Positions 1 through 14,121 of a stretch of DNA of 64,000 bases are shown piece after piece. The position numbers were made by a program, and so were the translations under genes. The notes below the pieces were generated by a model. The model searched no databases. It saw only the letters and a program-made list of their open reading frames with translations, and was not told where the DNA came from. How positions within the stretch are numbered: the first letter of the stretch is position 1; every line of letters begins with the position of its first letter. This DNA is from Nautilus pompilius (Eukaryota; Mollusca; Cephalopoda; Nautilida; Nautilidae), in contig JACATO010000684.1 of NCBI GenBank assembly GCA_018389105.1, positions 496,001 to 560,000 on the forward strand. The letters run 5' to 3'.

Positions 1-3000
1 TAAATAGAACTTGCCAGTCAGTCAGAAATAGGAGAATTCTGAAGGTGACCAGACCAGACAATTAACGATGAGTGCTAATTGTATTAGGCAATTTGCTATC
101 TTATCAAAACACTATAATTTAAACCACCAGCTATTACATGGGGAAAAGTTAATAGTTTGTCTTGCTTTCAAGATCACCAGATGCCATTGCTTGCTTATTA
201 CACTGTTACCATAGTGGTACTAGTGTTAATGGTTCTGAAGAATCTTTTTTATGGTTATTTATCTAGTAATTTGTAACAGCAAACTTATGTTCAAAAGACA
301 GATTCAAAACATATGTAATAATATCAAGATGTCACTTTTTAAAGTATTTGCAAGCATGTGGATGCCAACTGAATCTTAAGTCAAGGGGAATGGACAAAGT
401 CAAGCTTAATAACATTAAGTGGGTTGTGATAATAACTGTTTGCATCTGTACAAAGAACATGATAATAAGTGAATTAGACTAGACAGATCGTCAATAGATG
501 TTGTCAACATTAATTTCCACATGACTTTTGGTGACACTCAATGAAAAGGACGACAAACAAGGATTATTTGGTTTTATCAGTGACAGTACAGTGAGCCCTT
601 AATGAGAAAACGACTTTTTGAAAACACCATACACTGTAGATAACTGACAAAACAGCTTATCATGGACGTGTCCTTTGCCCAGATAATTAAAATCAAACTT
701 AAGCTATCCTCTAGTGGCTTCCTGAAGAAATAGCACAACACCGATTTGGTTTAGAGAGAGGAAATTACATTAAAAAAGTAATAATAAATATTATCTCCCA
801 AACTCATTTACTTATCATACATGGTGGAACCACTTCCTTACGCTGATAGAATTTGGTGAAATAACGGACCGTGTTTCTCCGGAGTAACAGGGCTACTACC
901 TGGCTCCCCTCATGAATCAAAAAAGTTCCCTGACTCCAGAAATGAAACCACACAAGTGCTAGTAATTTCATTCCAAGTGAGAATTAAGACCATAAATAAA
1001 GACATCAATTATGCATAAACACTAAATCAGTAACAACTGTAAGCAACACTGAATTAATAGAAACCACATGAATGCAACTTTGTTGATATATCCCTTGAGT
1101 GACCTAAAAACCCGGAAGCTTCAGAAAGACCCAAAACTGGCCAGGGTTGCATGGCAACCAGACACAATAGCTGGTATAAACTGCTTTATGTACTCAAGAC
1201 TTTAGCCAAGCAAAAAGAAAAGCCGTTTTAACAAATGCAAAACGGAAAAGGTACAGAAATGATGCCACATGGCTGGATAAGACAGGAGATCAAACCACTA
1301 GCACAATACAGTCAGCTCCATCCTGAGTTTTATGAATCAACAGATATGCACAAAATAAAGTTGATGCTTTTCTAACAAGATAACAATGGGAAAATACAAG
1401 ATTAATCCAATTTTACTCTGGAGAGATTCTTTTAATAGTGAAAAGAAACTACAGCAAATATATTTTTCCACAAAAATTAAATGCCATGAACTTTTGCCGA
1501 TCCATACGACATTAATTAATTACCCCTGCTTACATTTATCACATGAATAATGAAAAAGACATCATTAAAGCTAAAGCACCAAACAAACCTTATTTCATTT
1601 GTATTTAACAACAGTTTTCTTTTTATAATTGATAATTTTGGTATCAAAGTATCTTGAACAATAATAGGCACAGTTACTTCCCCTTCCCCTTTCAAATAAA
1701 AGGCTTCCTTAGAAATAAATACGTTATAGATAAAATTAGAAAATAAACTGAATTATTATTATATTTTGGCCAACACAAACAGAAATTACCGTTTTCGACA
1801 AAAACTTAAATGGCTCATCAATATTTCACTTTAAATAGTGTGTTCATTTTTTTCTAAAGTGGAATATTTGGATATGTAAACAAAAGGAATGCATGAAGAA
1901 AAGAATACATAAGATAGAAGATGCAAAAAATTTCTCTTTTTTTTTCATTTATCTGACAAGTGAGATGACCAGGCCGCTGAAGAGTGCCGATTGTTTCAGG
2001 TACTACTGACCAAATCAAATAACTAAAGCAATAATAGTTATATCACTAGCATGGTGGTCTGTCTCATGGAGCCAAGTGAAACCGAAGAACAAGCCAAATA
2101 ATTACACAAAAGTTTCAGTAAATAACTGATGGTTTTTTTTGGGGGGGCGGGGGTATTTATCCCACTGAATGGGTAGAAATGTAGAATTTAGTTGTCGAAG
2201 TTTTAAAAAAAAAAAAAAAAGCTAATAACAGTTTATGACTGACTGCTTAGAGAGATTTCATCCATATATGAAAAAAAAAATCTAGCAATCTGAAATTCAT
2301 CTTACAGAATTCAAACCTGACTGAGTGAAAATGGTGGAGTTACTGACATCAGTTCAAATAAATTGTTTTAAGTAGAAATATGTTAAGGGAAAACTGTGGT
2401 TTGGGAGAAGAGGCAAATGGGTGCATCCCTCAAAAAGCTTTGAAACAGAAGCATTTGCTTACTTAGTAATCCTTTTGACTTGCTTACAAAAGTAGATGTT
2501 TGCCATTCGAAACACAACTGGTATTGACAATTCCCCCCTTCCCGAAACAAACACATCATCATTGGATGAGAGGTTAGGCAAAGTTATTGATTAAAAATAA
2601 ACAACACTTTTCCTAGGCCTTGTGAGTTCCCTTTGTAATGCCAACCAAGCACACAACTGGTGGGACAAGCAAGAACCTTGACTGCTCAGTTCCAATAAAA
2701 GCCTATGCGAGTTTCAAAAGTTGATACTTCTAGGTACACAAATAACTATAACATATAAACATTTAGAGATGTGTTGTAGGAGGGTTTTTACATATATATA
2801 AATACTATGATAGGCATTGTGGCCAAATATTTCATTTTGACTTTTTTTGCATAGCCAACCACCACCAATCAAAACATCAACTTGTGCACCTTTTATGTGT
2901 TATATTTTTGTTGGAAGGAAAGATTAGAATTCCTCAGGGATTTTCTTTTCTCTTTCAAAACCCATCCTAATTGACAAAACATGTTGTGCCTGAACAGCCT

Positions 3001-3470
3001 ACAATTGCGTGTGTTCCTTTGACACTCTCCAAAATGTTACATTTGTTTATTGTTGGACTGCATCCTTTCTACGTTATGGAAAGATAGAGAAACATTAGAG
3101 TGAACCAGAAACCACAACTAGTTATCATATTACAGAACTCCAGTACAAACCCTGCCATCTAAGAATTACATCTAATGTTATCCCTGCTCTATAAGTCAAA
3201 GTAAAATCAAAAGATAATAAATGATCATCAGTTGGTTTGGATAAATCAATCATCCAGCTTTAAGTCATAACCAATTCATCAGCAGCAGGTAGAGCCAAAA
3301 TAAAAGTGCAGTGAATAAAATCATTCAGGTTGACTAACTAATTTGTACATTTTTGTTGTTTTTTTTTAAAGTTGGCAAGCTTGAAAATTGATGCGTGCCT
3401 ATTGTCCCTTTTAAATTAATCAATGCAAGTATAGACAAAGAGGAAGAAAGATTCTAAAACTTATATGGAG

Positions 3471-3483
3471 CCCCCCCCCCCCC
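3471..3483. repeat. Poly-C tract
   Basis: Thirteen consecutive C residues. Confidence 0.9.
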
Positions 3484-4896
3484 GATCACACACCAAGAAA
3501 ATGCCTCTCTTCTCTTTTTAATAGAAAAACAAGTAGTCTGCCAACTTCACTGGTTTGGTAAAGCAATACCTCAGCATGACATCATGAAAATAGCAGAGCC
3601 AAACCAGACAACCAAGGCTCGTCTCTCTTTCTTCATAAACTAAATTTATATGCATGCGCCAATTCCTAGGAAATCTGCTTTGAGCTTTCTTCAAGCTCCA
3701 TACTCCAAGATTTATACACGTACAGGTTTCCTGTTTACCATAGAATTTAGCACACGTAAGACCTTGCTATCTTTTAGAAGCATAAACGTTCACAAAGTTT
3801 AATGTTTAAAGTTTCCCATGATAGTTCAGAAAATGCTAGTACACACGGCATTACCTTGATTGGCCTCGCAGCCAACCAGCATTAAACTGCTGATCTGAAA
3901 CTGAGGCAGGTCTTAGAAATGGTTAGTTAACTATCTGAAATAAACTGCTGGTTAGAACAGGCTATTCACTCAGCAGGCAAGAAGTCGCAGAACTGAATGG
4001 CAGGCATTCATAACTGGCTTTTTTATTTTTAAATTTTCCTAGAATTAAGCAACAAAACAACAAACAAATAGAAATATTTCTTGCAATTACATCCTGTTTT
4101 TAGTCAAATCTGTACCAGGCATAAAAATAATATGAAAGAAACTGGTGCCCTTGAAATCATGGCTACTTTTTGTTGTTTTCTCTCTTTCCTACTTCTAGTT
4201 GCAGGTTTTAAAAAAATGTTTTCATTTGTGATATTTATTTACTTATTCGTATCCCCTCCACTATGCATTTGCGCAGTAAAGATAAGCAAAAATTATGAAA
4301 ATCAAATTCACTACCCGCTCTTCACAAGTCTCCCAAACCAAACACACAACTTGTACACATGTTTACTATCTCAAGGATGCTTCATCCACTAGAAATTATT
4401 CAGGCTGATTAGGCGACAAAGAGCCTCAGAGCTTTCAACTTTTGCTTTGCATAATTGAAAAGCAAACATCACTGCAAACAATTTGACATTCAATTAAGTA
4501 TTACCCCATTTATAGAGCACACATCTATCACCCCAGGGCCATTCTCCTGAATGAAAAGAACCAACCTCATACTTGATGTGAGGTAAACACCATTTTCTCC
4601 ACACCAGCACTAACAGTTTCCTCAGCTTATACTCACAAGAATTCTACAGGGTGATAAAATGTTTAGCATTTGAATATAAGACTGTTATAGAGTTTGATTT
4701 CAAAATGTGCTAGAAAAATAAATAATTTTGCCATAATTTCAACTGCTTGGCAAGGACAAGCAGCAGCAGCAGAAAAAGCACACATGATGAGTCATACACA
4801 ATGTTTTGAATTGGAGGTTTACTAAATAAAAAAAAACTTCAGTCCGTTAATTCTTAATTTCAGATTGGACAAAAAAACCTCAAACCCAAAAGACAA

Positions 4897-4920
4897 TTTT
4901 TTTTTTTTTTTTTTTTTTTT
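4897..4920. repeat. Poly-T tract
   Basis: Twenty-four consecutive T residues. It may be the tail of an old minus-strand retrocopy, but nothing recognisable adjoins it. Confidence 0.85.
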
Positions 4921-6474
4921 GGTGTAGAAATCTGTTTCTAAAAATCGGCTTTAAAACCGAACTAAACTATTGGCCATTTTCGTCAGAACGTCCTGAAGTG
5001 GAATAACTACCGGCGACTTTGTAAGAATCTTCTTTCCTTTCTACTCTGAGACGAGAAAAAGAGTGGCAAGATCTAAGCATCATCCTTCATTTCCATGGCA
5101 ATGTTAATGAGTGTGCGGGGCGGGCACACAGCTAAGTATGATATCACATTTCTGAAAACTTCAAAAAATGCTCTTTAATCGAACAGTTTCTAAAATATAT
5201 GCCCATCTTTCAATCACTTTATGAGGTTTTTAAAATTAACCCCATGGGTTCACATCTTTCTTGTTTCCTTCTTTCTTTATAAGTTTCTCCAGAAAAAACT
5301 TACTAAACTCTACCTGCAGGCCAACCCTACCCCCCCAAATCAGACCCAGGAACACAGGGGGGCATCCTGTAGGGGCAAAACCCCTCCCCCACCAGCCTGG
5401 GTGATCCAGGAACAGTGGGACAGTAGTAGTCTCTATTCAAGTCAGCATTTTTCTTCTGAAATGGCTGGATTACTGGAAGATAGTTGGGTAACAGAGACAA
5501 GATTAGAAAGAACACAAATATGGGTGATCTTCAGTTTTTTTACTGCCAAGATGATTGTACAGAATGGTAAACCAACAGCAAAGCACGTCTTCATCGGTGG
5601 ACAATGACTTCTGACATTTGTGCAGAAATTCAAAAGCTTGGCACCATCAATAAACCCAGACAACAGCACTGGAGCGGGCCTTCACACGGGTTTAATGTTA
5701 CACGTCTCTGCACAGCTAAGCAAATGTTTTCTTCCTTAGCAAACTGACAAATAGCCCTTCCTAATAAACCATGTGGGAGATTTTAAACACTGTCTTTCAA
5801 AATTACCATTGATGAATCACTTGATCATCTTCAGTTTACACTGATTGATATTCCATTAATGAGCAGCTCTCAAGCAAAGCTATAAATAAGACTCCACCTT
5901 GATATTGAACACCAGAGATGGCAAAGATTCTGTTCTACAGGTTTCATTAGCATTGCTAATTAGGCTGCCTACCAGATGTGACCTCCAAGAACAGTCCAGC
6001 TTGGAGTGCTCGTTTCCTGCCAGCACAAATAAACTTCTTACCACACATCAGCAAAACAACAAGTCCTATTACAATTTGCTTTTCTTGTATCTAAATAATA
6101 AAAGTTGTTGCGAAAAGTTTTTTAATAAGGGCACACATAATAATCTTATTAATAAATTTTAAAATTGACAAAAAACAATGTCTGCCAACTTTAGACGCCA
6201 TTAATTAAGTAAACTGCAGGCATGTGAAGAATACTAGCTAGTTGCAAGATTTGACAATAATGCTACTGTTAACAGGATGTCCATCTCTTGACTTGAAATC
6301 TCCAATGTGTGTAGAGCCCTGAAGTTTTTATTATACACTGTTCCCAATGAGTGAGCCAAGGAAAATGTGAACAGCTGTAACAATATGCGGAGAACAGATG
6401 CTTGAGAATTCTTCCGCCTGTTACTAAGTCAACCTCAACATTTTCCATGACTCCACATAACTTGTGGGTGCCAG

Positions 6475-6658
6475 CAGGGCCAGTGCTACCACTAGGCCAA
6501 CCAGGTAGCCATCTAAGGTGCAGACCTCAGAGGGGCGCAATACTGAACCTTAAAAAATTGCACTCAGTATGAACCGTACGACATGTGCATGGCACTATTG
6601 TACGTCCGAACTGTAGCTGGTCTTGACTAGGGCACAAAATAGTCGGGCGCCAGTCCTG
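6475..6658. mobile_element. hAT-type MITE, 184 bp
   Basis: The left end starts CAGGGCCAGTGC; the right end, read inverted, starts CAGGACTGGCGC. These are imperfect short TIRs of the CAGGG type seen in hAT elements. The 8 bp on each side, GGTGCCAG (6467-6474) and CGTGCCAG (6659-6666), match at 7 of 8 positions, the target duplication length expected for hAT. There is no coding capacity, so it is a non-autonomous element. Confidence 0.72.
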
Positions 6659-6666
6659 CGTGCCAG

Positions 6667-8441
6667 TGATGGTCAACATAGTGTCCACCATATTGACAAG
6701 TTATTGCATGTAAATACCTTGCTGTTGAAACCTATAATGCCTAACTTATAAGAGATAATTGAGTGAAAACAAGTGTTGAAATTGGTACTACCTTCAAACT
6801 CATGAGCTGTATATTACCAGAGTTATGATTTCCAGTGGCATTTTTTTCCACTAAGATGGCATTCCAACCAACTTTATCATGGCCCAGAGCATTGCATTGA
6901 AGGCTCAAACTTGTTGCACGATTTCCCTCATTATTAGAATCTTTGTGACTTTCCACAAATGTTGCTGAATACACAGCTATTAAAGTTCTGGCCAGACAAG
7001 ACGTGTAATTGCAGAAATGTCAACATTATCAAAGACTCGGGTTTTTTTTTAAAAAAAAACAACTTATATGACCTCAAGCAAGCATGGACTTACGGTATAC
7101 TTTACTCATCTTATTTATACACTGTACACAACAGAACATTCTGGAAAGCAATTTTGGGACGCCTTGAACAATTTAAAATTTTAAATCCTAAATTGTTTTG
7201 ATTAATCCTGCTATCAAAATCAGCATTTTCATTTTTAGCATTGCTTGTGCGTCACACCCATGAAAAAAAACAATAAAGCTTTGCATCCCTTTTTGGTAAG
7301 TTAGGGCTGTACCCTATTGAAAAGGGGGGGGGGAGGTTTTAGGTCAACTTTATTTTAAAGTACAGGCAGGAGACTCATTGAAGGAATAAAAAATATAGCT
7401 TTCTACAATGATCCTGTACAAAACTTAACTAACTAGACATTAGTCTGGTACATCAAGCAAAACACTAACTATTATGAACCACAGCACTAAAAATATCATT
7501 AACCAGCTCTAATCCCACAATATTTGTCAAAGGTTATTGATTTGCTGGAGCTACTGAAAAATAGTTTGAGCACTGTTATAAGTATGTTAAAACACAACAG
7601 TAGAACCCATGCAGTTTCTAAGTATGATGTGATTCTTTTAGAGTTAGGCTGCGACAAGTGCTATTAAATTTATGTAAGGTTCGTTCTTTAAAAAAATTGT
7701 TTATTCTCGTGTTGAGGCAACAAAAACAAAAAGGTCAATAAAATTCTGAGATTTGTTATTAATAAGAATTTAATAGGGTATATTTAGTTACTGACCAGTT
7801 TTTTTGTTAGTCAAATGAAAACTCAACATCTGAAAATTATATGCATATTTCAGTTTAAATTCTTACAACTAAACAAACCAAAATTCTGACAATGAAGCGA
7901 TACCTCAAAAGAGCAGTTGATATAGTTTCATGTGACCACCCTAACCTGCTTTGCAAGGAGAGTATTATCATAAATGTAAAAGATATATGGATATTGTAAA
8001 GCACTGATCCCAGAATTCTCATGGCTGGATCCGGGATTAGAATTAAACAAATTCCAGCTTACTACCACACTTTCCATTCTTTTAAAATAATAATTAGAGT
8101 TATACTAAGTTTAAGATGGGTTCTAGAAGTTTAAAAAAAGAAAAAAGAGAGAAATAGAATATTTACCTGTTACAGTTACCTATCTTTCAGTTCAAGAACA
8201 TTCTAATTATACCTAACTTCATCAAAGACAGGATGATAATGATCTAAATTGATTGTGATGCCATCCACATCTCACAAAAATGTACATGATAATTAGGTTT
8301 CTATCAAGGATTTGCTTTTTAAATTAATTCAAATCAGTAACAACTATTATTGCAGTTTAAAACAACAGGAAAAAATAAATCTTGCTATAGCTGGCCAACT
8401 GGCAAAAATATGGATTATCTTTTTATTACTTAGAAACAACA

Positions 8442-8478
<37 letters not shown>

Positions 8479-11267
8479 ACACACACACACACACACACAC
8501 GCGTGCCTTTTTTTACATGATGGAATTATGAGAATACAGCACATTTTCTAATGAAAGAAATCAAAGAATATTGATTTGATGAATAATATTTGTCTCTCAA
8601 AATCTATGAATATAATAAAAACATTGTTGAAAGATGGATCATAGGGTTGCATGATAAGCAGTGTGCATTATCAGAGCAATGTGCTCCCTACAGAAAAACC
8701 AGTCAGGAAAGTTAACAATGCAGAAATATCTAACAGGATGGGAGTCATCCATCAAGTACGACTGAGCTTGCAGAAAACATACATAAGCGGAGAAACAAAC
8801 GGTACAACTATCCATCTACAGCTAGTGGTTAAAAACTGCGGAAGCCTGATAAAAAAAACTGCCATTTTCTGCATAATTGTAGCCATTAGATATATCTCCA
8901 GCCTGGTGATCCACGCCTGAAGGATTTTCAACATGGCAGAACATCAACGAAAATACTGAATCAGCAAGGTTAGTAGGAGAGACACTGCTACTGTTTGTTT
9001 TTGTTTTTCTATGGCTAAACGTAAATTAATAATGTCACTAAATGACTGTTAAATGTGTCCTATCTGGCTGCCGTTTCACTAAATATGCCAATCTGTTGCA
9101 TTTCTGCGTAATGATCAGGTATTAGTAGCCATCCATCGCTGAACAGAACTGACTTTGTTGGGGGATGGAACATGGAATAAGACCCTGATTCTTCACATTT
9201 ACAAAAAATGTTTTGTTACACTAAAGTCAACAAAAAGTCTCCTAAATAGCATAATCCAAAGAGATCTGATAACATTTGACCAATTTTCGCTTTCCCTCCC
9301 ACATAAAAACAACAAATTCATTAATATTGAAAAGGTTTATATTTACTGTTTCTGAATATAACCTACTTGCATAGATACAGTATCATCACTTGCGACTTCC
9401 TGTAATAATGTAAAAACAGTGATGAAAGGTTAAATTTTAAAGCTTCACTGTTATTCATCCAGAGATAAGGCACATTTCAAAAATACTCAAAATCTAATTA
9501 ACTTAAAGGCAATGAAAATCTTCATTCTGCAAATATTTGATGGAAATAGTCTGCTTTTCAAGGCTCCATGCTAACTCATTGTTGCCATCAGGAATTCATA
9601 GAATAAGTTAAGTTACAAGACTGATGCTGTGTTTGGAGAAAAACCCCCCAAAAAATAGGAAAAATCATTTGGATGGGCTTCCAAGTAGAATACTGCTCCA
9701 GAAAATATTAGATTTTTTTTATCTATCTCTAGAAAGATTTGAAAAATAAATATATGGCTGCAAAGAATCCGAAGATCTCATAAAACCGTTAATTGTCATT
9801 TACTTTATATTTACCACAAAGAGAAAGAAAGCTGTTACAGCTACCTATTTCTCTTAAGCATAATGCCATGAATTCAAAATATCCAAAATGAAAATTCCAG
9901 TTCAAGTAACTTCTTATCTAAACTTTCTTTTGTTAATAAAATTATTTCATCCTCCAAACAATTACTATTTGAAGTTTTCTTAAATTTTTATGTAAGTATA
10001 TCTATGGAAACATATCCAGCCATTCATCATGTGCACACAAAATATTTATTTTTATTTTTCTTGGTCTGTACATTACAACTACTATTTCATTTAGTTACAT
10101 TTCTGATCACTGTTTTTGGTAAATAACCACAATTAAATTTAAGCATTGACCATTTTTTTCTTTATTTCGTTTATATTAAATGATTTGGTTAAATCAAAGA
10201 CGTAGAAATGTGGATGAAAAGGTCCAACTTCCCCATCAAGGTACGAATGACGGATCTGCTCACTTATCCCAAAATGGTGGAACAGATAACAAATAAATTC
10301 TCATTCAGCATTTAAACAATTGTTTACATTATAGACTATAACAGAAAACAGACGTTTGTAGGAGACTAACGACTGCGATCATCATTACCCAACATCCACA
10401 ACACCTTTCCCCGTTCTCCCAGTTTAATGCTTCTTGATAAAAAAATAGAGCCATGTTCCAAAAAAAAAAAAGCACATCTACTTACCTCCCTTGCCATCTA
10501 GACACACATGCATGCACCCTTTATTACATATTTCCCATAAATTAATAATAATAATGCATGACAACAATGGTGTTTACCTCATCAAAATTGTAAAACAAAA
10601 AAAAATTCTTTAACTCTATTAATGACCAATCATAGTTAATAATAATAGTAATAATAAAATAAAATTTAAAAATTAAAGAGAGGAAGAAGAATTCCTTCCA
10701 GGTCTTTTCTAATAAAAGAGCCAAGGAAAGATAACCAACTAATTATGTCATATTTTTAAAAAATGTTAATTATTGCACAGCCAACCTGACGTGAGCAAAA
10801 GCAGAAAAACCAAAATACACAACACAAACTTTTTATATTTAAACATATGTACCACAACAGAAAAATCTTTGCTTACATCTAAAGTGATTTGTCTTAAAGA
10901 AACAGGTACTTGCAAAGTTGCAGAAGCTAAAGGTCATATTTAGCACCCTGGGTGGATGAAGTACGTTGAGACTGACAAGGTCTACATCTTTAAAAATGAG
11001 GAACTCAGCACTGTTTGTTTTTTTTTCTTCTTTGCCCTCTCTAATCAAGCCAATGTTTACTTGCAAAATCATTAGTTTGTTCACATAAAGCAACTTTTTA
11101 ATTAGCATAATCGGGTAATAATTGAAAACAAACAAAGAAATTAGCTAAGCATGAATCTACAACTGAAACTTCATTTTGTAGAATTGGTTTTTTTTTTTTG
11201 GAAAAAAAGGGCTGAAAAAAATCAATGATCCTCTCAAAATGAACATAACAACAACAACTTTTCTTAC
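6667..11267. other. Intronic AT-rich DNA, no gene seen
   Basis: This lies downstream of GEMIN5 exon 17 on the minus strand and probably belongs to intron 17. I found no further exon. Open frames at 6741-6974, 8651-8920 and 10839-11135 show no family signature. A CA microsatellite is at 8448-8500. Confidence 0.5.
8448..8500. repeat. (AC)n microsatellite
   Basis: About 26 dinucleotide units, with a single one-base interruption (CACC) near 8477. Confidence 0.95.
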
Positions 11268-11393
11268 CGTATATCCTCCGTGCCAGCATTAAAACATCCT
11301 CCAGGGCTGATGCGGAACTGCAGTTTTCCTTTTTATTGCTGAGTGGGAAAAAAGACTTAGCTCGTTTCTTCCGTCGCTCCCGTGCAGGCAGAT
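11268..11393 (-). CDS. GEMIN5: GEMIN5 exon 17 (residues 820-862)
   Basis: The acceptor is ctgtgtttcag and the donor TACG/GTAAGA, phase 1. The exon encodes [16 protein letters not shown], then [15 protein letters not shown], aligning with human IKKRKARSLLPLS and the DCLVLATAKHS segment before the TPR-like domain. Joining it to exon 16 creates KETD and keeps frame, but the intron between is 14 kb, so an unrecognised extra exon is possible. Confidence 0.85.
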
Positions 11394-14080
11394 CTGAAAC
11401 ACAGGGAGAATCACTGACTTCAGCATTACAAGAAAAGTTACCAAGCAAGAGAGTAGAATTATTGATCACAAAGTCATCAGCTGGGCCTGTGGCCCAGTGA
11501 AGAGTAATCAGATGCAACAAACGTTAATACATCAATTGTTGCTTCCCGCCCCTTTAAGCATTCATTTACGGTTTTAATCAAAGACGCTCTTATAACAAAA
11601 GCTACAAAGAGTACAAACTACTAAGCACATTTAATACTAATTTAATTAAAATATCTGTCGCTGAAACTATGTAAACAAAATCCTTTTAGGGTGAATATCA
11701 ACAGAATCTTTAGAAATTTCGCAGAGCTGGTGTTCGCAATGTTAGCAGGTGGAGGTGTTAGCATGAACCAAAAGTTCACTGTAAACAACTCTACATAATA
11801 TAGAAAAACACTACAGTGATAGTGAAATAACCCACACCAATGAGTTAGGCACTGACGAGTCCAATACAATGCCAGCAACTGACTCAACATCTCATAAATC
11901 TCACTAAATTTCTTTTAAAGAAACAGTTACCTTTTTCCTCAATATCAGTAATGTGTATAATAATTCTGCACACTTCGCTGCACAAGTGGTCTCCATGCAA
12001 ATACTGGAAATGATGCCGCTACAGGTGATGGCCGGTAAAATAGGAAAAGGCTTCACATGACAATGAGAAAAATTCAACCAAGGAGAGAACTTGCTTTAAG
12101 ATGCAGAAACTGAGGTAAAAACTGCTGTAGGGGCAACATAGGCATTGACAGCTGGTAATGAGCAGGTTGGTTATCTAAATAGACCCACCAACAATATGGT
12201 GTGAAGAGTTCCCAAAAACGTCTTTCTGTGCTGCTGCCATTTACATTACTGGATTAGTCAATGAGGCAGATGGATTTTTGCTCAAATAGTCACTAGTGGA
12301 AGCATTATCATTGTGAAAACTACAAGAACAATTTATTAGGAAGGGAAAATGCCTGCCACAACTATGAAAAAAAAAGATTAAAATTTAAAATCACAGTAAA
12401 AATCAATTTAGGAAACAAACCAGAACTGTATTTGAAAACCAGCAATCACTGCACAAGATGTAACAGGAATACAAAAGAACAGTAGATTTAAAACCAGAGT
12501 TCAAAGGAAACAAAACTTTAGTCCTAATGTACAACTGCTAATTTAAGAAAAACTTTTTTTAAAAAGATACCAAAGATCATCAGTAGCATTAATTGGAAAC
12601 TGAGAGCCTCATATCAACTCTTGAACAAATTAAGACAAAGATGAGATGAAGATTTTCTTTTCAAAACAGGGGAACTGGAGTTTTTTCTGATAGATCTGGC
12701 TCACTGATGTCAATGACATCCACGGATAAAAGAACAGAAAGCCAACTTTCATGGTTTCTTTTAAAAGAACCCTAGAAATGTTGACAGAGTGATGGATTTT
12801 GTTTGCTTTCCCTTGCGAGCAAATGGTATTGAAATGAACTGTAAACTATAAAGTTTTTTGTTAATTAATAACCATCAGTAACATGTCTAATTAACAATTC
12901 TCCTGGTTATTACAATCCTTCGTTGTTAGCAAGTCTTTTGGATCTTTTCCTATTGTTTTCAATTGATAGACACACACACACGTGTTCCACACACTAAGTC
13001 TTGTGCTCAATAAGCTGGTTCCGATATCACCTGACCGATTACTGCTGGAATTTAGCCAGAGAGACTGATTATGACACATAGGTCAAAATCGGCTGTTAGC
13101 CAGTTCTGATGAAAGCATCCCACAGGGACTCACATTGATAAAGTAGACAAAAAAGCCACTACTGATGGAAGTATTTAAAAATAAACAAACATGTATATTT
13201 TAAATAAATACACAAAAATTCTAATTGCTTTTTTTTTTTTTTTTAACTTAACCAAATCATTAATTTTCAAGGGAATTTGAGCAATGTTGAACTTTTCAAT
13301 ACTCCCCCCACAAGTGAGGGGGACACAATGGCACAGTCCCTAAACTCTCTCAGCTGTACATATACACTGATCTCTGGTGTTTTATGCATTCCGTATACTT
13401 CTCTCACCCTCAGCCAGCCCCAAAACAAAATGCTGTCTCCAAAGTATCAATATGAAGATATTTATTTCCTATACAAGTTTGGTACATTCTTTTGGAATGA
13501 TTAATTGTGTGGTTGTTTGCTATTCTCTTTGCTTGTATTTTTCTTTAGTCCCATTTGAAATGTAAAATAAAAACATGCTATATTTTGCTGATGGTACCAA
13601 CTTTTATTCCGGTAACCACTTGTGTCTACTGTTCAGCTTCTTGTTGGTTTCAAAATTTTGCAAACACGGGTAATTTTATCCAAGAAATTCCTCCTCTTAC
13701 AATTAAAATGGCTGCAATAAACTTTTTCTATTAACAGTTACCTCCCCTCCACATTTTTTTTTTTTTTTTAAATTCAAAAGCAGTTAATTCACCACTCCAA
13801 CCAGAGTTGTGGCATTCACAGTAAAACCACTTGCTTAAGCAGAATGTATAACCCAATGGGTCCCACTTGGTAAAGGGCCTGCCATGAACTGTTCCATGTT
13901 TTTGGTCATTTAGTTTTACTTAACACTGTTACTATAAACCACCATCTGGCAGTAGCATTTTGGCTAACGTGAAGACTGCTTCGGTAGCACTTTGTCTCCA
14001 GAGAAGAAAATTTTGAAAAATTTTATTTGATAAAGTAAAAATATCAAAAATAAATAGTTCTCTAAACGAAGCAACCACGA

Positions 14081-14121
<41 letters not shown>

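Larger units (their letters stand above)
1..6474. other. AT-rich DNA without a supported gene
   Basis: No exon with convincing homology was found on either strand. This stretch is probably GEMIN5 intron 17 or beyond. It contains homopolymers (C run at 3471-3483, T run at 4897-4920), a 15-bp palindrome GGTTGC-ATG-GCAACC at 1145-1159 and two weak exon-like segments at 3870-3909 and 5073-5151. The longest plus-strand open frames (4081-4392, 5221-5607) have no recognisable content. Confidence 0.5.

Noticed and set aside
1145-1159. Palindrome GGTTGC-ATG-GCAACC resembling an RFX X-box.
   Set aside because: The spacing departs from the X-box consensus and it lies in anonymous AT-rich DNA with no promoter evidence.
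5343-5395. Minus-strand segment between cccctacag and CTGCAG/GTAGAG that is open in one frame.
   Set aside because: C/G homopolymers make chance splice-like words likely, its phase does not join any neighbour, and the peptide has no recognisable counterpart.
5221-5607. 128-codon plus-strand open frame.
   Set aside because: Composition is driven by C/G runs, there is no domain, no conserved motif and no sensible splice context.
8312-8551. Open frames with His-Thr or Cys-Val repeats on both strands.
   Set aside because: They are simple translations of the CA microsatellite.
11937-11987. Exon-like segment on the minus strand with acceptor ttccag, donor AAAAAG/GTAACT and a peptide ending [12 protein letters not shown], faintly like human GEMIN5 after the linker.
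   Set aside because: It lies upstream of exon 17, the opposite of the order expected from the human protein, and in the phase required after exon 16 it hits a stop codon.
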